Below, piece after piece: positions 7,661 to 16,700 of a DNA stretch of 36,261 bases. A program made the position numbers and the translations under genes. The notes below the pieces were generated by a model, which was not told the origin of the DNA, did not search any database, and was given only the letters and a program-made list of their open reading frames with translations. This stretch comes from a bacterium (GTDB taxonomy: Bacteria; JAMCPX01), in assembly GCA_021792615.1 (NCBI GenBank), contig JAJYUJ010000025.1:1-36261 (forward strand). The letters run 5' to 3'. Every line of letters starts with the position of its first letter. Within the stretch, counting starts at the first letter, position 1.

Positions 7661-7706
7661 GATAACGGTTTTGCAGACCGCTGCCTTACCACTTGGCTAT
7701 GCCGCC
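7636..7706 (-). tRNA. tRNA-Cys (GCA)
   Basis: This is a 71-base cloverleaf on the minus strand. The acceptor stem pairs GGCGGCA with TGCCGCC, the anticodon loop reads CTGCAAA with anticodon GCA, and the T-arm is CCGGTTCAAATCCGG. The CCA end is not encoded, because TTT follows the discriminator base. Its 3' end faces the integrase, which suggests it serves as integration target while remaining intact. Confidence 0.96.
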
Positions 7707-7744
7707 ATAAATCCCATTAGAAAGGGATTTGATTCTGAACCTAA

Positions 7745-7856
7745 ACCCCGTTAGAAAGTCAACCAAAGACTGAGGAGTTATCTGGTTTGGACGAGGCTTT
7801 AAACCATGCCCTTTCTCTGCATCCCCACCACACACGGTATAGCTTTCTAACGGGGT
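7745..7856. repeat. 112-bp segment bounded by 14-bp perfect inverted repeats between two tRNAs
   Basis: ACCCCGTTAGAAAG at 7745-7758 is matched by its exact reverse complement at 7843-7856. A related copy (CCCATTAGAAAG) begins near 7714, inside a small AATCCC/GGGATT hairpin. There is no gene inside. The layout resembles a miniature inverted-repeat element or a dispersed palindromic unit inserted between tRNA genes. Confidence 0.6.
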
Positions 7857-7867
7857 AAATACAAAAA

Positions 7868-7940
7868 AGCGGGCGATGGGATTTGAACCCACGACTTTCG
7901 CCTTGGCAAGGCGACGTTCTAGCCGCTGAACTACACCCGC
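7868..7940 (-). tRNA. tRNA-Gly (GCC)
   Basis: This is a 73-base cloverleaf on the minus strand. The acceptor stem starts GCGGGTG and pairs with CGCCCGC (one G-T pair). The anticodon stem-loop is CGCCTTGCCAAGGCG with anticodon GCC. The T-arm is GTGGGTTCAAATCCCAT. CCA is not encoded. It lies upstream of tRNA-Cys in the same orientation, 161 bases away, and may share a transcript with it. Confidence 0.97.
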
Positions 7941-7954
7941 TTAATTGTACTCAA

Positions 7955-7981
7955 TTTATATAAAATAATTTTCAAAGTCAA
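7955..7981 (-). promoter_or_regulatory. Possible tRNA-Gly promoter
   Basis: On the minus strand, TTGACT (7976-7981) and TATAAA (7955-7960) lie 15 bases apart, ahead of the tRNA-Gly 5' end at 7940. The spacing is short for a sigma-70 promoter, so the assignment is tentative. Confidence 0.4.
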
Positions 7982-8011
7982 GCAAGAACTTGACAGAACA
8001 ACGAACAGATA

Positions 8012-8040
8012 TTGACAGAGGCATAAAAAAACTATATAAA
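8012..8040 (+). promoter_or_regulatory. Sigma-70-type promoter of the CsgG-like gene pair
   Basis: TTGACA (8012-8017), a 17-base spacer and TATAAA (8035-8040) form a near-consensus promoter. A second TTGACA lies 22 bases upstream at 7990-7995. Transcription would start about 5 bases before the ATG at 8052, where no ribosome site is visible, so the message may be leaderless. Confidence 0.65.
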
Positions 8041-8051
8041 CATTTAGTATT

Positions 8052-9626
8052 ATGCTGAGAGCAAAATTTATAGCTTTTTTCATACTTGCTTTTCTTTGGT
8101 CTTTACCTCTCGTATATGCTGAGCCGCCGGTGAGCCAGGGGTCATGGGCAATTGCCCTCGTCAGGAGTGCGGGCTGGGAAAAACAAGGAATACCTGCCAA
8201 ACCCTATATGAACGATTACTATGATTTGTTGTCCGGCAGGAACTTTATCAATGTGAACCTGAGGAGCTATACCTCAAGGCTGGGCAGCATGCCTGATACA
8301 CTTATCTACACGATAAATGCCGCACATAGCGGGAGATATCATCTTATCGTCGACGTGACGGGAAACCCGCTTTTTTTCGCCATAGATAAAACAAGCACCG
8401 CTTCCACAGCATCGGGTTCATGGGGTTATCAGGACCTCGGCACATTTATCCTGAGCAGGGGTATGCACAGTCTTTATATAACCATACCGGAGGGCAGTTC
8501 AATAGCTGCGCTCTATCTGAGCTCGTATGCATCCGACTCCATCGAACCTTCCAGCGGCTGGAATACATCCGCAATACTGGATAACGCAACAGCAGCCCGG
8601 ACCATGGATATGATGCTGCACGCGTACAACCGCCTTCCCTTCGGGGGGACCATACCTTATACGATGCAGTCAGGACCCGGAGCAGACAAGTTCATGTTCC
8701 AGACACCTTCTTCGGATAACATCGTTACTCTGCAACTCGCGTTTCCAGGACCGTCAGCCGGCTCTGTCATGATCGATAGCTCCGTTGTTTTTACCTACAG
8801 CACCATGGACAATCCCTCAGCCCATGTTCAACTCCCGGCAGTCAGCCTCGGTGCCGGTACACATACGGCTTTTTTGAAGGTGCAGGCCGGACGAATGCCG
8901 GTATCCTTCGTTATCAATAAACTGAATTCGTCTCCGCAATCATTCCTCGATAGTATGCAAGCCCTGGGGTACAATTTCGGTATGGCGAATTACGCCGCAT
9001 CGTACAGCAATGCCGTACATGCGCTCGGAAGATTAAGCCAGGAATCCCGCGTCATAAACAATGCCTATTATTCTCCCGCCATTGCAACACCGCCAGTTTC
9101 AAATACGGCACTTCCGGATGTATCCGGATGCGGAGCAACAACCGGAGTTATCCTGTACAAGCCCGGGCCCGTTACCATACCGGACAATACTTTTATAGCC
9201 GTTGCTCCGTTTGAAAATCTAACCGGCGCAAAGGGTGCAACAGCCGCAATATCAGGCAGTCTTCAGGAAGCATTGATTGAATCGAGTAATGTATGGGTTA
9301 CGGACTGGGACAAGGTGGCGGATCAACTCGTACATTATGGATTTGAACGGGGCATCCCTATAGGCATGACGCTCGCAAAAACAATCGTATCGAAGCTCAG
9401 GGTAAATATGATCTTATACGGGTCCATCGTCGAGTATGATTACCGGATGGACGCTGACGGCAAGTATGACATACCGAGTGTCGGCATAGAATTGAGCCTT
9501 CTGAATGTGCAGACAGGAAGGGTGCTCTTCGCGGGATCGTTTGCACAGAGCGGCACACAGGGTGAATCACGGGAAGACACGGCAAGGGCTCTTGCGGCCT
9601 CTATTTTCGGCGAGATGAGCAGATGA
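8052..9626 (+). CDS. Exported protein with C-terminal CsgG/LpoB-like domain
   Basis: The 524-residue protein starts with a classic signal peptide (basic RAK, hydrophobic core, cleavage around VYA-EPP), so it is exported. Residues of roughly 90-155 and 215-290 look like two beta-sandwich modules, in the manner of carbohydrate-binding domains; this is tentative. Residues from about 380 (IAVAPFENLTGA) to the end have the alternating strand-helix layout of the CsgG/LpoB/TolB-N type of periplasmic domain, including ILYGSIVEYDY and NVQTGRVLFAGSF. No lipobox is seen, so it is probably periplasmic or secreted. Its stop overlaps the next start by four bases, and the next product has a similar domain, so the two probably work together at the envelope. 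Exact function unknown. Confidence 0.8.
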   Translation: MLRAKFIAFFILAFLWSLPLVYAEPPVSQGSWAIALVRSAGWEKQGIPAKPYMNDYYDLLSGRNFINVNLRSYTSRLGSMPDTLIYTINAAHSGRYHLIVDVTGNPLFFAIDKTSTASTASGSWGYQDLGTFILSRGMHSLYITIPEGSSIAALYLSSYASDSIEPSSGWNTSAILDNATAARTMDMMLHAYNRLPFGGTIPYTMQSGPGADKFMFQTPSSDNIVTLQLAFPGPSAGSVMIDSSVVFTYSTMDNPSAHVQLPAVSLGAGTHTAFLKVQAGRMPVSFVINKLNSSPQSFLDSMQALGYNFGMANYAASYSNAVHALGRLSQESRVINNAYYSPAIATPPVSNTALPDVSGCGATTGVILYKPGPVTIPDNTFIAVAPFENLTGAKGATAAISGSLQEALIESSNVWVTDWDKVADQLVHYGFERGIPIGMTLAKTIVSKLRVNMILYGSIVEYDYRMDADGKYDIPSVGIELSLLNVQTGRVLFAGSFAQSGTQGESREDTARALAASIFGEMSR

Positions 9627-10597
9627 GACTACTGCGATACACGACACTTTTCCTTCTCCTTGCAGCCGGGTGTTCTGCCCCGCTCAGTAATTTTAATGTT
9701 TCTCCGGCGCAAATTAAAGCTGTAAGCTGTGTTGCAGTCCTGCCGTTTCAAAACAGTTCCCAAAACAGCAATGCAGGAAAGATTGTTTCGGACATTGTCT
9801 CTATAAAAGTGATGGGGATCGGCGACTTCAGTGTTATGACAAGACCGGATGTACAGGATATACTCAGCGCCCGCGGTATTCTCTTCAAAAACGGTATACC
9901 GGTATCCGATGCCCCTGCCATAGGAAAGTTACTGGGAGTGCAAGCGGTTTTTGCAGGCGTAGTTACAAGCTTCCCTTCAACGGAGAACAGAGGTGGAAAC
10001 GGGAATGTCCCGGTCGGGCTTAAACTCTATTTCATAGATGTGCCTTCAGGCAATGTACTCTGGAGTGGAAAAGGCGATTTCAGCCAGGCATCTCCGCCTG
10101 ACCGCGAAACAATACCGTACGCAACCGTTGTACAGGACGGTGTGACACAACTTCTGGATCAATTCCACAGCAACGTGGATAATAGTTCGGGCGCGTCCGA
10201 CGTCGTATGCTGGAACGATCCGGATCAGATCCTCTCCAGGCTCGTCATCAACCGGCACGCCGCTGAAACAGCACCTGCAGTACAGGCCGGAGTTCCTGCA
10301 GCCGCAACAGGTGTACAGGCGGCAAACGTACCGCCGGCGAATGTTTCCATTATCAATGCGAGCGGTATCCCGAGGCTTGAGATCAAAATGGGCATACTGC
10401 TCGTCAAGAATAAGTACAATGTATCCAACGTCATCAGCGGGAAAAAACGGATGAACAAAACAACGATCTTTTACAAGCAGAAATACTACAATCAGGCGGT
10501 TGCCATCGCAAAACTACTCCACATACAGCCCGAGTTCGTTCAATCGGATTCCTATAATTGGGACATCACGCTGTTTATCGGCAAAGACATGAAATAA
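9623..10597 (+). CDS. Lipoprotein with CsgG/LpoB-like domain and C-terminal LytR_C-like domain
   Basis: The 324-residue protein has a lipoprotein signal peptide with lipobox LLAAGC, so Cys17 is probably lipidated. Residues of about 30-185 resemble the CsgG/GNA1162/LpoB group: AVLPFQNSS, then VMTRPDVQDIL, ALGKLLGVQAVFAGVV-like strands (here AIGKLLGVQAVFAGVV) and SGNVLWSGKGDF. An Ala/Val/Pro-rich linker (about 215-240) leads to a final domain of about 85 residues. That domain starts VSIINASGIPRL and ends ITLFIGKD, matching the pattern of LytR_C (PF13399-like) domains. LytR_C domains are usually found on cell-wall or envelope proteins. The gene is translationally coupled to the upstream exported protein through ATGA. 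An envelope-assembly or transport role is inferred. Confidence 0.8.
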   Translation: MRLLRYTTLFLLLAAGCSAPLSNFNVSPAQIKAVSCVAVLPFQNSSQNSNAGKIVSDIVSIKVMGIGDFSVMTRPDVQDILSARGILFKNGIPVSDAPAIGKLLGVQAVFAGVVTSFPSTENRGGNGNVPVGLKLYFIDVPSGNVLWSGKGDFSQASPPDRETIPYATVVQDGVTQLLDQFHSNVDNSSGASDVVCWNDPDQILSRLVINRHAAETAPAVQAGVPAAATGVQAANVPPANVSIINASGIPRLEIKMGILLVKNKYNVSNVISGKKRMNKTTIFYKQKYYNQAVAIAKLLHIQPEFVQSDSYNWDITLFIGKDMK

Positions 10598-10623
10598 CAA
10601 GGAATGAACAAGCTTTCCTGTTC
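10596..10623. terminator. Weak hairpin between convergent genes
   Basis: GAACA/TGTTC with an eight-base loop, and an alternative AACAAGGAA/TTCCTGTT pairing, lie in the 45 bases between the lipoprotein gene and nadB. There is no strong T tract on either strand, so a bidirectional terminator is only possible. Confidence 0.3.
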
Positions 10624-10642
10624 TGTAACTATATTTTCTGGT

Positions 10643-12250
10643 TTATCCTTTCTTGATAACCGTGTCTTTTAACCATGATGCGTCATCCTTATGCGGATAA
10701 TCTATGGTGTAATGGATGCCCCGCGATTCCTTTCTCATCTGTGCGCCTCGGATGGCAAGCTCGGCAACCGTTGCTATGTTTCTGAGCTCGAGGACATCCT
10801 TGTTGATTTTAAAGTTCCAGTAGTACTCGTTGATTTCCTCTTTGAGCATCTCTATCCTTCTCCTCGCACGCATGAGCCTTTTATCCGATCTCACAATACC
10901 GACATAGTTCCACATAAACCTTCTTATCTCGTCCCAGTTGTGGGAAACGACGACCATTTCATCGCTGTTGACCGCATTACCGGATGTCCAAGGAGGGATT
11001 GCCTCATAGGGAAGCACGTCACCGAGATACGACTGGGTTATCTTTGAGGTCTGCTGGGCAAATACAAGACCTTCGATAAGGCTGTTCGATGCGAGCCGGT
11101 TTGCACCATGCAGGCCCGTACACGCCGATTCCCCTATCGCAAAGAGTCCTTCTATATCCGTCTTCCCGTTCAGGTCGGTTTGCACGCCGCCGCACGTGTA
11201 GTGTGCTGCCGGCACGACCGGAATGGGCTGTTTAGTCATATCGATGCCGTATTTCAGGAGGGTATTGTATATGTGCGGGAACCTTTTTTTTGTAGACTCG
11301 GGATCAAGGTGCGTGACATCGAGAAAAACGCAGTCATCTCCCGACTTTTTCAGCTCGCTGTCTATGGCCCGGGCAACAATGTCCCTGGGGGCAAGATCTT
11401 TCATCGGATGATACGCAGCCATAAACGGAGAACCGTCTTTCCGCTTCAATATGCCGCCCTCCCCGCGTACAGATTCCGAGATCAGAAACGATTTTGCCTC
11501 CGGATGGTAGAGACAGGTAGGATGAAACTGTATGAATTCCATGTTTGCGATCGATGCACCTGCCCTATACGCCATCGCTATGCCATCGCCCGTTTCGGTA
11601 TCCGGAACACTGGCATAGAGATAGACCTTTCCGGCACCGCCTGTGGCAAGCACAACAACCTTCGATATGATCGTTTTCACCTCGCCGGTCAGGGTATCGA
11701 GAACATAAGCTCCAAGCACCCTGTTTTTTGTTTCCTTGGTACCAAACAATTTCCTCGTGGTTATGAGGTCGATGGCCATGTGGCGGTCAACGACCTTTAT
11801 ACCCATACCTTCTGCTGCACGCATGAGTGCAACCTCTATCTCCCTGCCGGTCAGATCGTCGGCATGCAGTATCCGCCTTTTGGTATGTCCGCCCTCCCGC
11901 GTAAGGTCATAAACCATGTCATTGTCCACAGGATCATAAACCTTGCTGAACTTTACACCCAGATCGATGAGCTCCTTGATGCGGCTGGGTGCATCCCTTA
12001 CCACGAGGGAAACAGCATCCTTATGACACAAACCATCACCTGCTATCAGGGTATCGTTGATATGCTCCTCAAAGCTGTCCTCCGAAGAAAAAACCGTGGC
12101 TATGCCGCCCTGCGCATAGTACGTAGCCGATTCATACTTGTCCAGTTTGTTGATGATCATCAGTCTGCCCTGGTTGTGTGATTTTATAGCGTAGTAGAGG
12201 CCAGCTATTCCGCTGCCGATAATCAGGATATCCGTTTCGAGTATACTCAT
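10643..12250 (-). CDS. nadB: L-aspartate oxidase
   Basis: NadB is a cytosolic flavoenzyme that oxidises L-aspartate to iminoaspartate, the first step of de novo NAD synthesis. In anaerobes fumarate is the likely electron acceptor. The 535-residue length is normal. Visible features are the FAD-binding GSGIAG near residue 12, TYYAQGGIA, the active-site segment GGHTKRRILHADDLTGREI, and MEFIQFHPT. These are followed by SESVRGEGG, YTCGGVQTD and the second FAD-contact region GANRLASNSLIEGL. The pattern favours aspartate oxidase over the related succinate dehydrogenase flavoprotein. AAGGAG precedes the ATG. The partner genes nadA and nadC are not in this window, so nadB appears to be a single-gene unit with its own promoter. 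Confidence 0.95.
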   Translation of the reverse strand: MSILETDILIIGSGIAGLYYAIKSHNQGRLMIINKLDKYESATYYAQGGIATVFSSEDSFEEHINDTLIAGDGLCHKDAVSLVVRDAPSRIKELIDLGVKFSKVYDPVDNDMVYDLTREGGHTKRRILHADDLTGREIEVALMRAAEGMGIKVVDRHMAIDLITTRKLFGTKETKNRVLGAYVLDTLTGEVKTIISKVVVLATGGAGKVYLYASVPDTETGDGIAMAYRAGASIANMEFIQFHPTCLYHPEAKSFLISESVRGEGGILKRKDGSPFMAAYHPMKDLAPRDIVARAIDSELKKSGDDCVFLDVTHLDPESTKKRFPHIYNTLLKYGIDMTKQPIPVVPAAHYTCGGVQTDLNGKTDIEGLFAIGESACTGLHGANRLASNSLIEGLVFAQQTSKITQSYLGDVLPYEAIPPWTSGNAVNSDEMVVVSHNWDEIRRFMWNYVGIVRSDKRLMRARRRIEMLKEEINEYYWNFKINKDVLELRNIATVAELAIRGAQMRKESRGIHYTIDYPHKDDASWLKDTVIKKG

Positions 12251-12297
12251 GACTTCTCCTTAGCGATTCAACATCTAAATTGCTTTTCGTATCAATT

Positions 12298-12325
12298 TCT
12301 ATATCCCCGCTCATGCCTGTGTCAA
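12298..12325 (-). promoter_or_regulatory. Promoter of nadB
   Basis: On the minus strand, TTGACA (12320-12325), a 16-base spacer and TATAGA (12298-12303) lie about 48 bases upstream of the nadB start. The spacing is good and the -35 element is consensus. Confidence 0.6.
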
Positions 12326-12347
12326 GGATATACAAGGAAACGGGCTG

Positions 12348-13799
12348 TTACCTGGACAGGTAGGCGGCAAAATTTGCCGCTGTTCCCGTAAACCGGTGCG
12401 GCAGGTCGATGAGGGGATTTGAAAGCTTGCGGTTGCCGTGCAGCAAACTCTTGAGGTTCTCATGTCCTGTACCGTACCCGGAAAGTACGGCGTTGAATTC
12501 GTCTTTTGCCCGCTGCCGTGCCTCATAGAGTTTCATCTGTACCCTGCTTTTGACATTGATCTCCGCATCGCCGGATGTTTCTATGGAAACGAATATGCTC
12601 CCGGGAATATCGCTTGTTACCTTTGACTGAACACCGTCGCTGAGCGTACTCGGCATACATCCGAAGGGCTTCACGGAAACGACCATGTGTGCCTTCCGGT
12701 CTTTAAAAGCCATGATATGTTTACCGACCTCGAGATGTCCCTCTCCTCCGGTTATATGAACGTCGAAGTACGGAGACGCGTACCCGGCAAGCTTCCCCTG
12801 GGATGGAAGTTTCTGTATCCATGAACCGAGTGCTCTTCTGTACGTATTGAAATAAAATTTAAAAAGCCGCTCAAGCAGAAATATGCCCATGAGCCTTTTT
12901 CCGGACTTAACCGGCCTTATCCTTAATCTTTCCTTCTCTTCGAGCATACTGCTCCAAAGCAGGTAATCTATCCATGTTGACACCGGCTCCAGTTTGACTT
13001 CGGCGCCCTCTGACTCAAGCCATCGCGCGAGTTTGTAGTTTCCGTCACCTTCGGTGGTCTGTGCCCAGAATTCCCCGATGATCTGCACCAGGGGTTTGAC
13101 CTGAAGAAAATCAACCCTGATGTCCCTGAGTCTGCTGCGAAGCTCCTTCAGATGAACGGTTATGGGTAAACCGTGCCGCAATGCCATGGAGAGTTTTTCC
13201 CGGTATTGTGCTATTACCCCGTCGGTTTCGCCCTTCCTTTCCTCATAGGGCCGTATCCGGTACCCTATCTCATTCAGCATGTCTCCGAGTACCAGAGATT
13301 TGATGAGCGCGGCGTAAAACTCTTTGTTCGTATCGAGCCCTCCCCCTGAGGATTCGCCGAACTTGTCCGATTGCTCAAACGTAAGGATCCTGAAATTGTC
13401 GAACCCGGCATTCTGCAGCGATTTTCTGTACTCCGCTTCATACATACCGAACCTGCACGGACCGCATGCTGCGGCGGTAAGAAAGACAAACTTCTTCTCG
13501 ATATCTTTTATGCCCCGTTCTTTCAGTCCGTTCAGATACCGAATAAGATTACCCACGGTATAATAGGTGGGGTTGCACTGTCCCCTGTTGCCGTATTCCT
13601 TACCTGTCTGCAGGGACGAATTGTCAGGAACGGGGAGGTAATCCGCATGATAACCAAGACTTTCTATGGCCCCTTTCAATAAATGTTCGTGGTTGAGCGT
13701 GAGTCCGCCGAAGAGAATCGTTGTTGTGTTTATCTCTTCCCCGGTCAGCGGCAGCTCGGCCGGTTTCTTATAATGTTTTATGGGTGCAGTATTGTTCAT
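12348..13799 (-). CDS. Acyl-CoA dehydratase activase-related protein (COG3581-like)
   Basis: The 483-residue protein belongs to the group that forms the C-terminal third of giant 2-hydroxyacyl-CoA dehydratase activase proteins in clostridia and relatives. Typical segments are NRGQCNPTYYTVGNLIRYL, LTAAACGPCRFGMYEAEYR, HITGGEGHLEVGKHIM and SVKPFGCMPSTLSDGVQSK. Conserved Cys residues (GQCNP, ACGPC, FGCMP) could bind an iron-sulfur cluster or face the dehydratase. It is separated from, but translationally coupled to, the upstream 1112-residue activase (ATGA overlap), so the two chains probably act as one machine. Its biochemical role is not established: the family is often annotated only as CoA activase or DUF2229-type. 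No dehydratase subunit gene is visible next to it. Confidence 0.8.
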   Translation of the reverse strand: MNNTAPIKHYKKPAELPLTGEEINTTTILFGGLTLNHEHLLKGAIESLGYHADYLPVPDNSSLQTGKEYGNRGQCNPTYYTVGNLIRYLNGLKERGIKDIEKKFVFLTAAACGPCRFGMYEAEYRKSLQNAGFDNFRILTFEQSDKFGESSGGGLDTNKEFYAALIKSLVLGDMLNEIGYRIRPYEERKGETDGVIAQYREKLSMALRHGLPITVHLKELRSRLRDIRVDFLQVKPLVQIIGEFWAQTTEGDGNYKLARWLESEGAEVKLEPVSTWIDYLLWSSMLEEKERLRIRPVKSGKRLMGIFLLERLFKFYFNTYRRALGSWIQKLPSQGKLAGYASPYFDVHITGGEGHLEVGKHIMAFKDRKAHMVVSVKPFGCMPSTLSDGVQSKVTSDIPGSIFVSIETSGDAEINVKSRVQMKLYEARQRAKDEFNAVLSGYGTGHENLKSLLHGNRKLSNPLIDLPHRFTGTAANFAAYLSR

Positions 13800-16700
13800 A
13801 TGACCTCGCTTATAGTTTCCGTGCCGTCATCGTACATTGTTTTACGCGATATCGCTGTTTCTTCCCTGCCTGCCCGTAGCTTTTCCGTGTACTGTCTGAG
13901 GAAATAATCAATCGTTTCTATCCGTATCTTTATGGAACCCGCAGGCTTATTTTCATCTATGTCGTGAAACGTAAAATACGGCGTATCGGATGCCCGCAGT
14001 ATGGACTCGACCGTGCTGTATATGGGCGCATCGTTCCCGCACCTGAAGTTCGAAAGATCGACTGCCACAAGGTTTTTATGCCGTGCAACATACTTGGCTG
14101 CCCAGAGTTTTTTATTCGTATTTTCGCTGTAAGAGTTTTTCCATACGTCATCGATACTCATGGGGTCATTGAGTTCTCCCGCTGCGAGTTCGTCGCCGAA
14201 CAAACGCAAAAGGGTTTCGTGGTCCACGGGCAGGGACTCTGTCGTGAAAATGGGATACCCGCGCTTCTGCAGATCCGAGAGTATGTCGTGGTTAATACCG
14301 GGGTCAGCATGGTACGGCCTTCCCAGCACCACAATTCCCACCCTCTTCTCGTGCTCCAGACTTTCGATGACCGCGCGTGCCTTGTCCCGCATACCGTTAT
14401 AGAACTGGCGGAGCGCGAGCTCGCCGGATTCAATCGCGCGGATATTTTCCTGCCTGCTCACCCCGAAGTGCTCATGAAAGAACGCATACATCTGGAACCT
14501 GAACAATTCCGGCTCCGCCATGTTGAGCACAGGATTGAGATAGGTTATGCCCTGCTGCCGGAATACATCGTCCTGCTTGGTAAATGCCGCCTTGATGACC
14601 TCGGGTGTTATGGTTGCCGAAGGACACGCGTGGCTGTTCAAGGCGTTTTTGAGCTCCGTTTTGAGCGTCAGCATAATGGGGTAAAATATCACACCGGCCT
14701 TTTTTTTGTATATCAGGTTGTGGACATGCGCCAGTGCAGCCTTACTCGGATAGCACTGGTCGATGGAACCTCTCCTCGTTCCCTCTTTATACATACCATC
14801 TTCCGTTACATCGGAAAAAATGATGTTTTCGCCCGGCACACCGATCGCCTTCAGGTATCCGGTGAAAAACGGCGCTGTGTTGTACATATTCAAAGCACGC
14901 GGCATCCCTATCCTGGTGCGTGTGCGGATATCCGGATGCCGCACCTTTACAAGCTTCTTGAATAGACCGGGGAGCATGGATTTTTTGTCCTGCTGCACCG
15001 GTGCAGGCCCGTAGATATCCGTGGCAAATGCCTGATGGAGCTGGATATCGGCAAAATTGGGGTTATCTTTCTTTATCTTGTTTATTTGTGCGTTTGCGGT
15101 CCGCACTGCAGCTGCGTTATCGGCCATCCCTTTTTCGCACGTGGCAACGATAAACCTGCTGTCCTTCCCCCCGGCCCGGTGCATATCGATGAATATCCGG
15201 AGGCATTTGTTCTTGCAGAAATTACAACGGGTGGATTGATCCTGCTTTATCGAATAGCTCAGATCGCGCACGGCATCCATACCGATAAACCGCGATGCCC
15301 TATTGTCCAATACACTGATTGCCTCCATAGCCGCGCCGATAGCACCGCTCTCGCCCGTGTACCGGTGAACAGTAATGCGCGCATCCGGTACCCGTGCCTT
15401 GATGAAATCGTGTTGTGCCTTTACAACCGCCCTGTTGTTGTGGGTCCCACCCTGAAGAACGAAGTTTTTTCCGAACTTGCCAAGGTTCGATTCCTGCACC
15501 ACATAGAGCCAGATGTTCTTCGGCAGGACATCGGCAAGCCCGGCCATGATCTCTTCCCTGGTAAACCCCTGCTGCTGAAAGTTGACGATATCGGCCTCCA
15601 GAAACACGGCACACCCGTAGTTGAACGACGGTGCCCGTACTGCTGTGAATGCCACGTCGGCATATTCATGGATCTTATATCCGAACCTGCTCGCAGTGTT
15701 CTGCAGAAAATATCCGTTGCCCGCGGAACACTGGGTGTTCAGCTTGAAATCTTTTACCCTGCCGTTGTCGAGAAAGATGATCTTTATGTCCTGGCCGCCC
15801 ACGTCGCATATTACATCCACGTCCTTGTAGAAATGCAGGGCCGATTTTGTGTGCGCCACGGTCTCGACAATCGCGACATCTGCGCCGATCGCCTCTTTGA
15901 TGATGTCCTTTGCATAGCCAGTTGTGCCTGCACCCAGTATTTCAAGGGTCCTGTTGCTGCGAATCACGGCATCGTTTAAGCTCATGATGATATGTTTTGT
16001 ATCATCGATCGGGTTGCCGCGCGAAAGGATATACGCCCGTTCTATGACCTCCCCGTCCTCTGTTATGAGTACGCCTTTTGTCGATGTGGAGCCCCCGTCT
16101 ATGCCGAGGTATGCCCTGATGTTTTTATCCATGACAGGACTTTTTTCCGTATTGGACAGTACCGCAGCGTCCTGAAGAAAGGGCACTGACACCCCGGATA
16201 TACCGGAAGTTTTCCTCGTGAGCTGCTCCGGTGCTGACCGAAGCGTATGAAGATGCTGATTCAGGAGTTCTGTACCTTTGAAAAGGCTTTCGCGGTTCTC
16301 CTCCAAACCGTAGAGTATACTCCCGATGGCTGCAAAAAACTGTGCATTTTCCGGCACCCGTATATGCGATGCCGGGTCACCGGTCACCGGGATCCCCCTT
16401 TGCTCCCAAAGCTGGGGTATATTGTGCTGCCAGGCCTGCTTGAGTGCCGGTATAAAGGTGTTCGGCCCGCCGAGCAAAAGCACGTCGGCATTGAGCGTAT
16501 TGCCCCGTGTCAGAACGCTGAGGTTCTGCTGAACGATTGCATCGAACAATGACGCCATGAGTTCTTCCGGAGGTACGCCCTGTTTCTGAAGGCTGTTGAT
16601 ATCCATTTCCGCAAACACGCCGCACCTGCCAGCAACGGTGTGTAATTTTACACCCGTATAGCGGAGCTCCGGCAGGTAGCTCTGGATAATGTTGAGCTTG

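Noticed and set aside
11108-12181. Long open frame of about 357 codons on the plus strand opposite nadB
   Set aside because: It is antisense to a clear nadB gene, and its product is Arg/His/Cys-rich with no domain, as expected of an antisense shadow.
13964-15979. Two long plus-strand frames opposite the activase gene
   Set aside because: They are shadows of the minus-strand activase, whose motifs are unmistakable.
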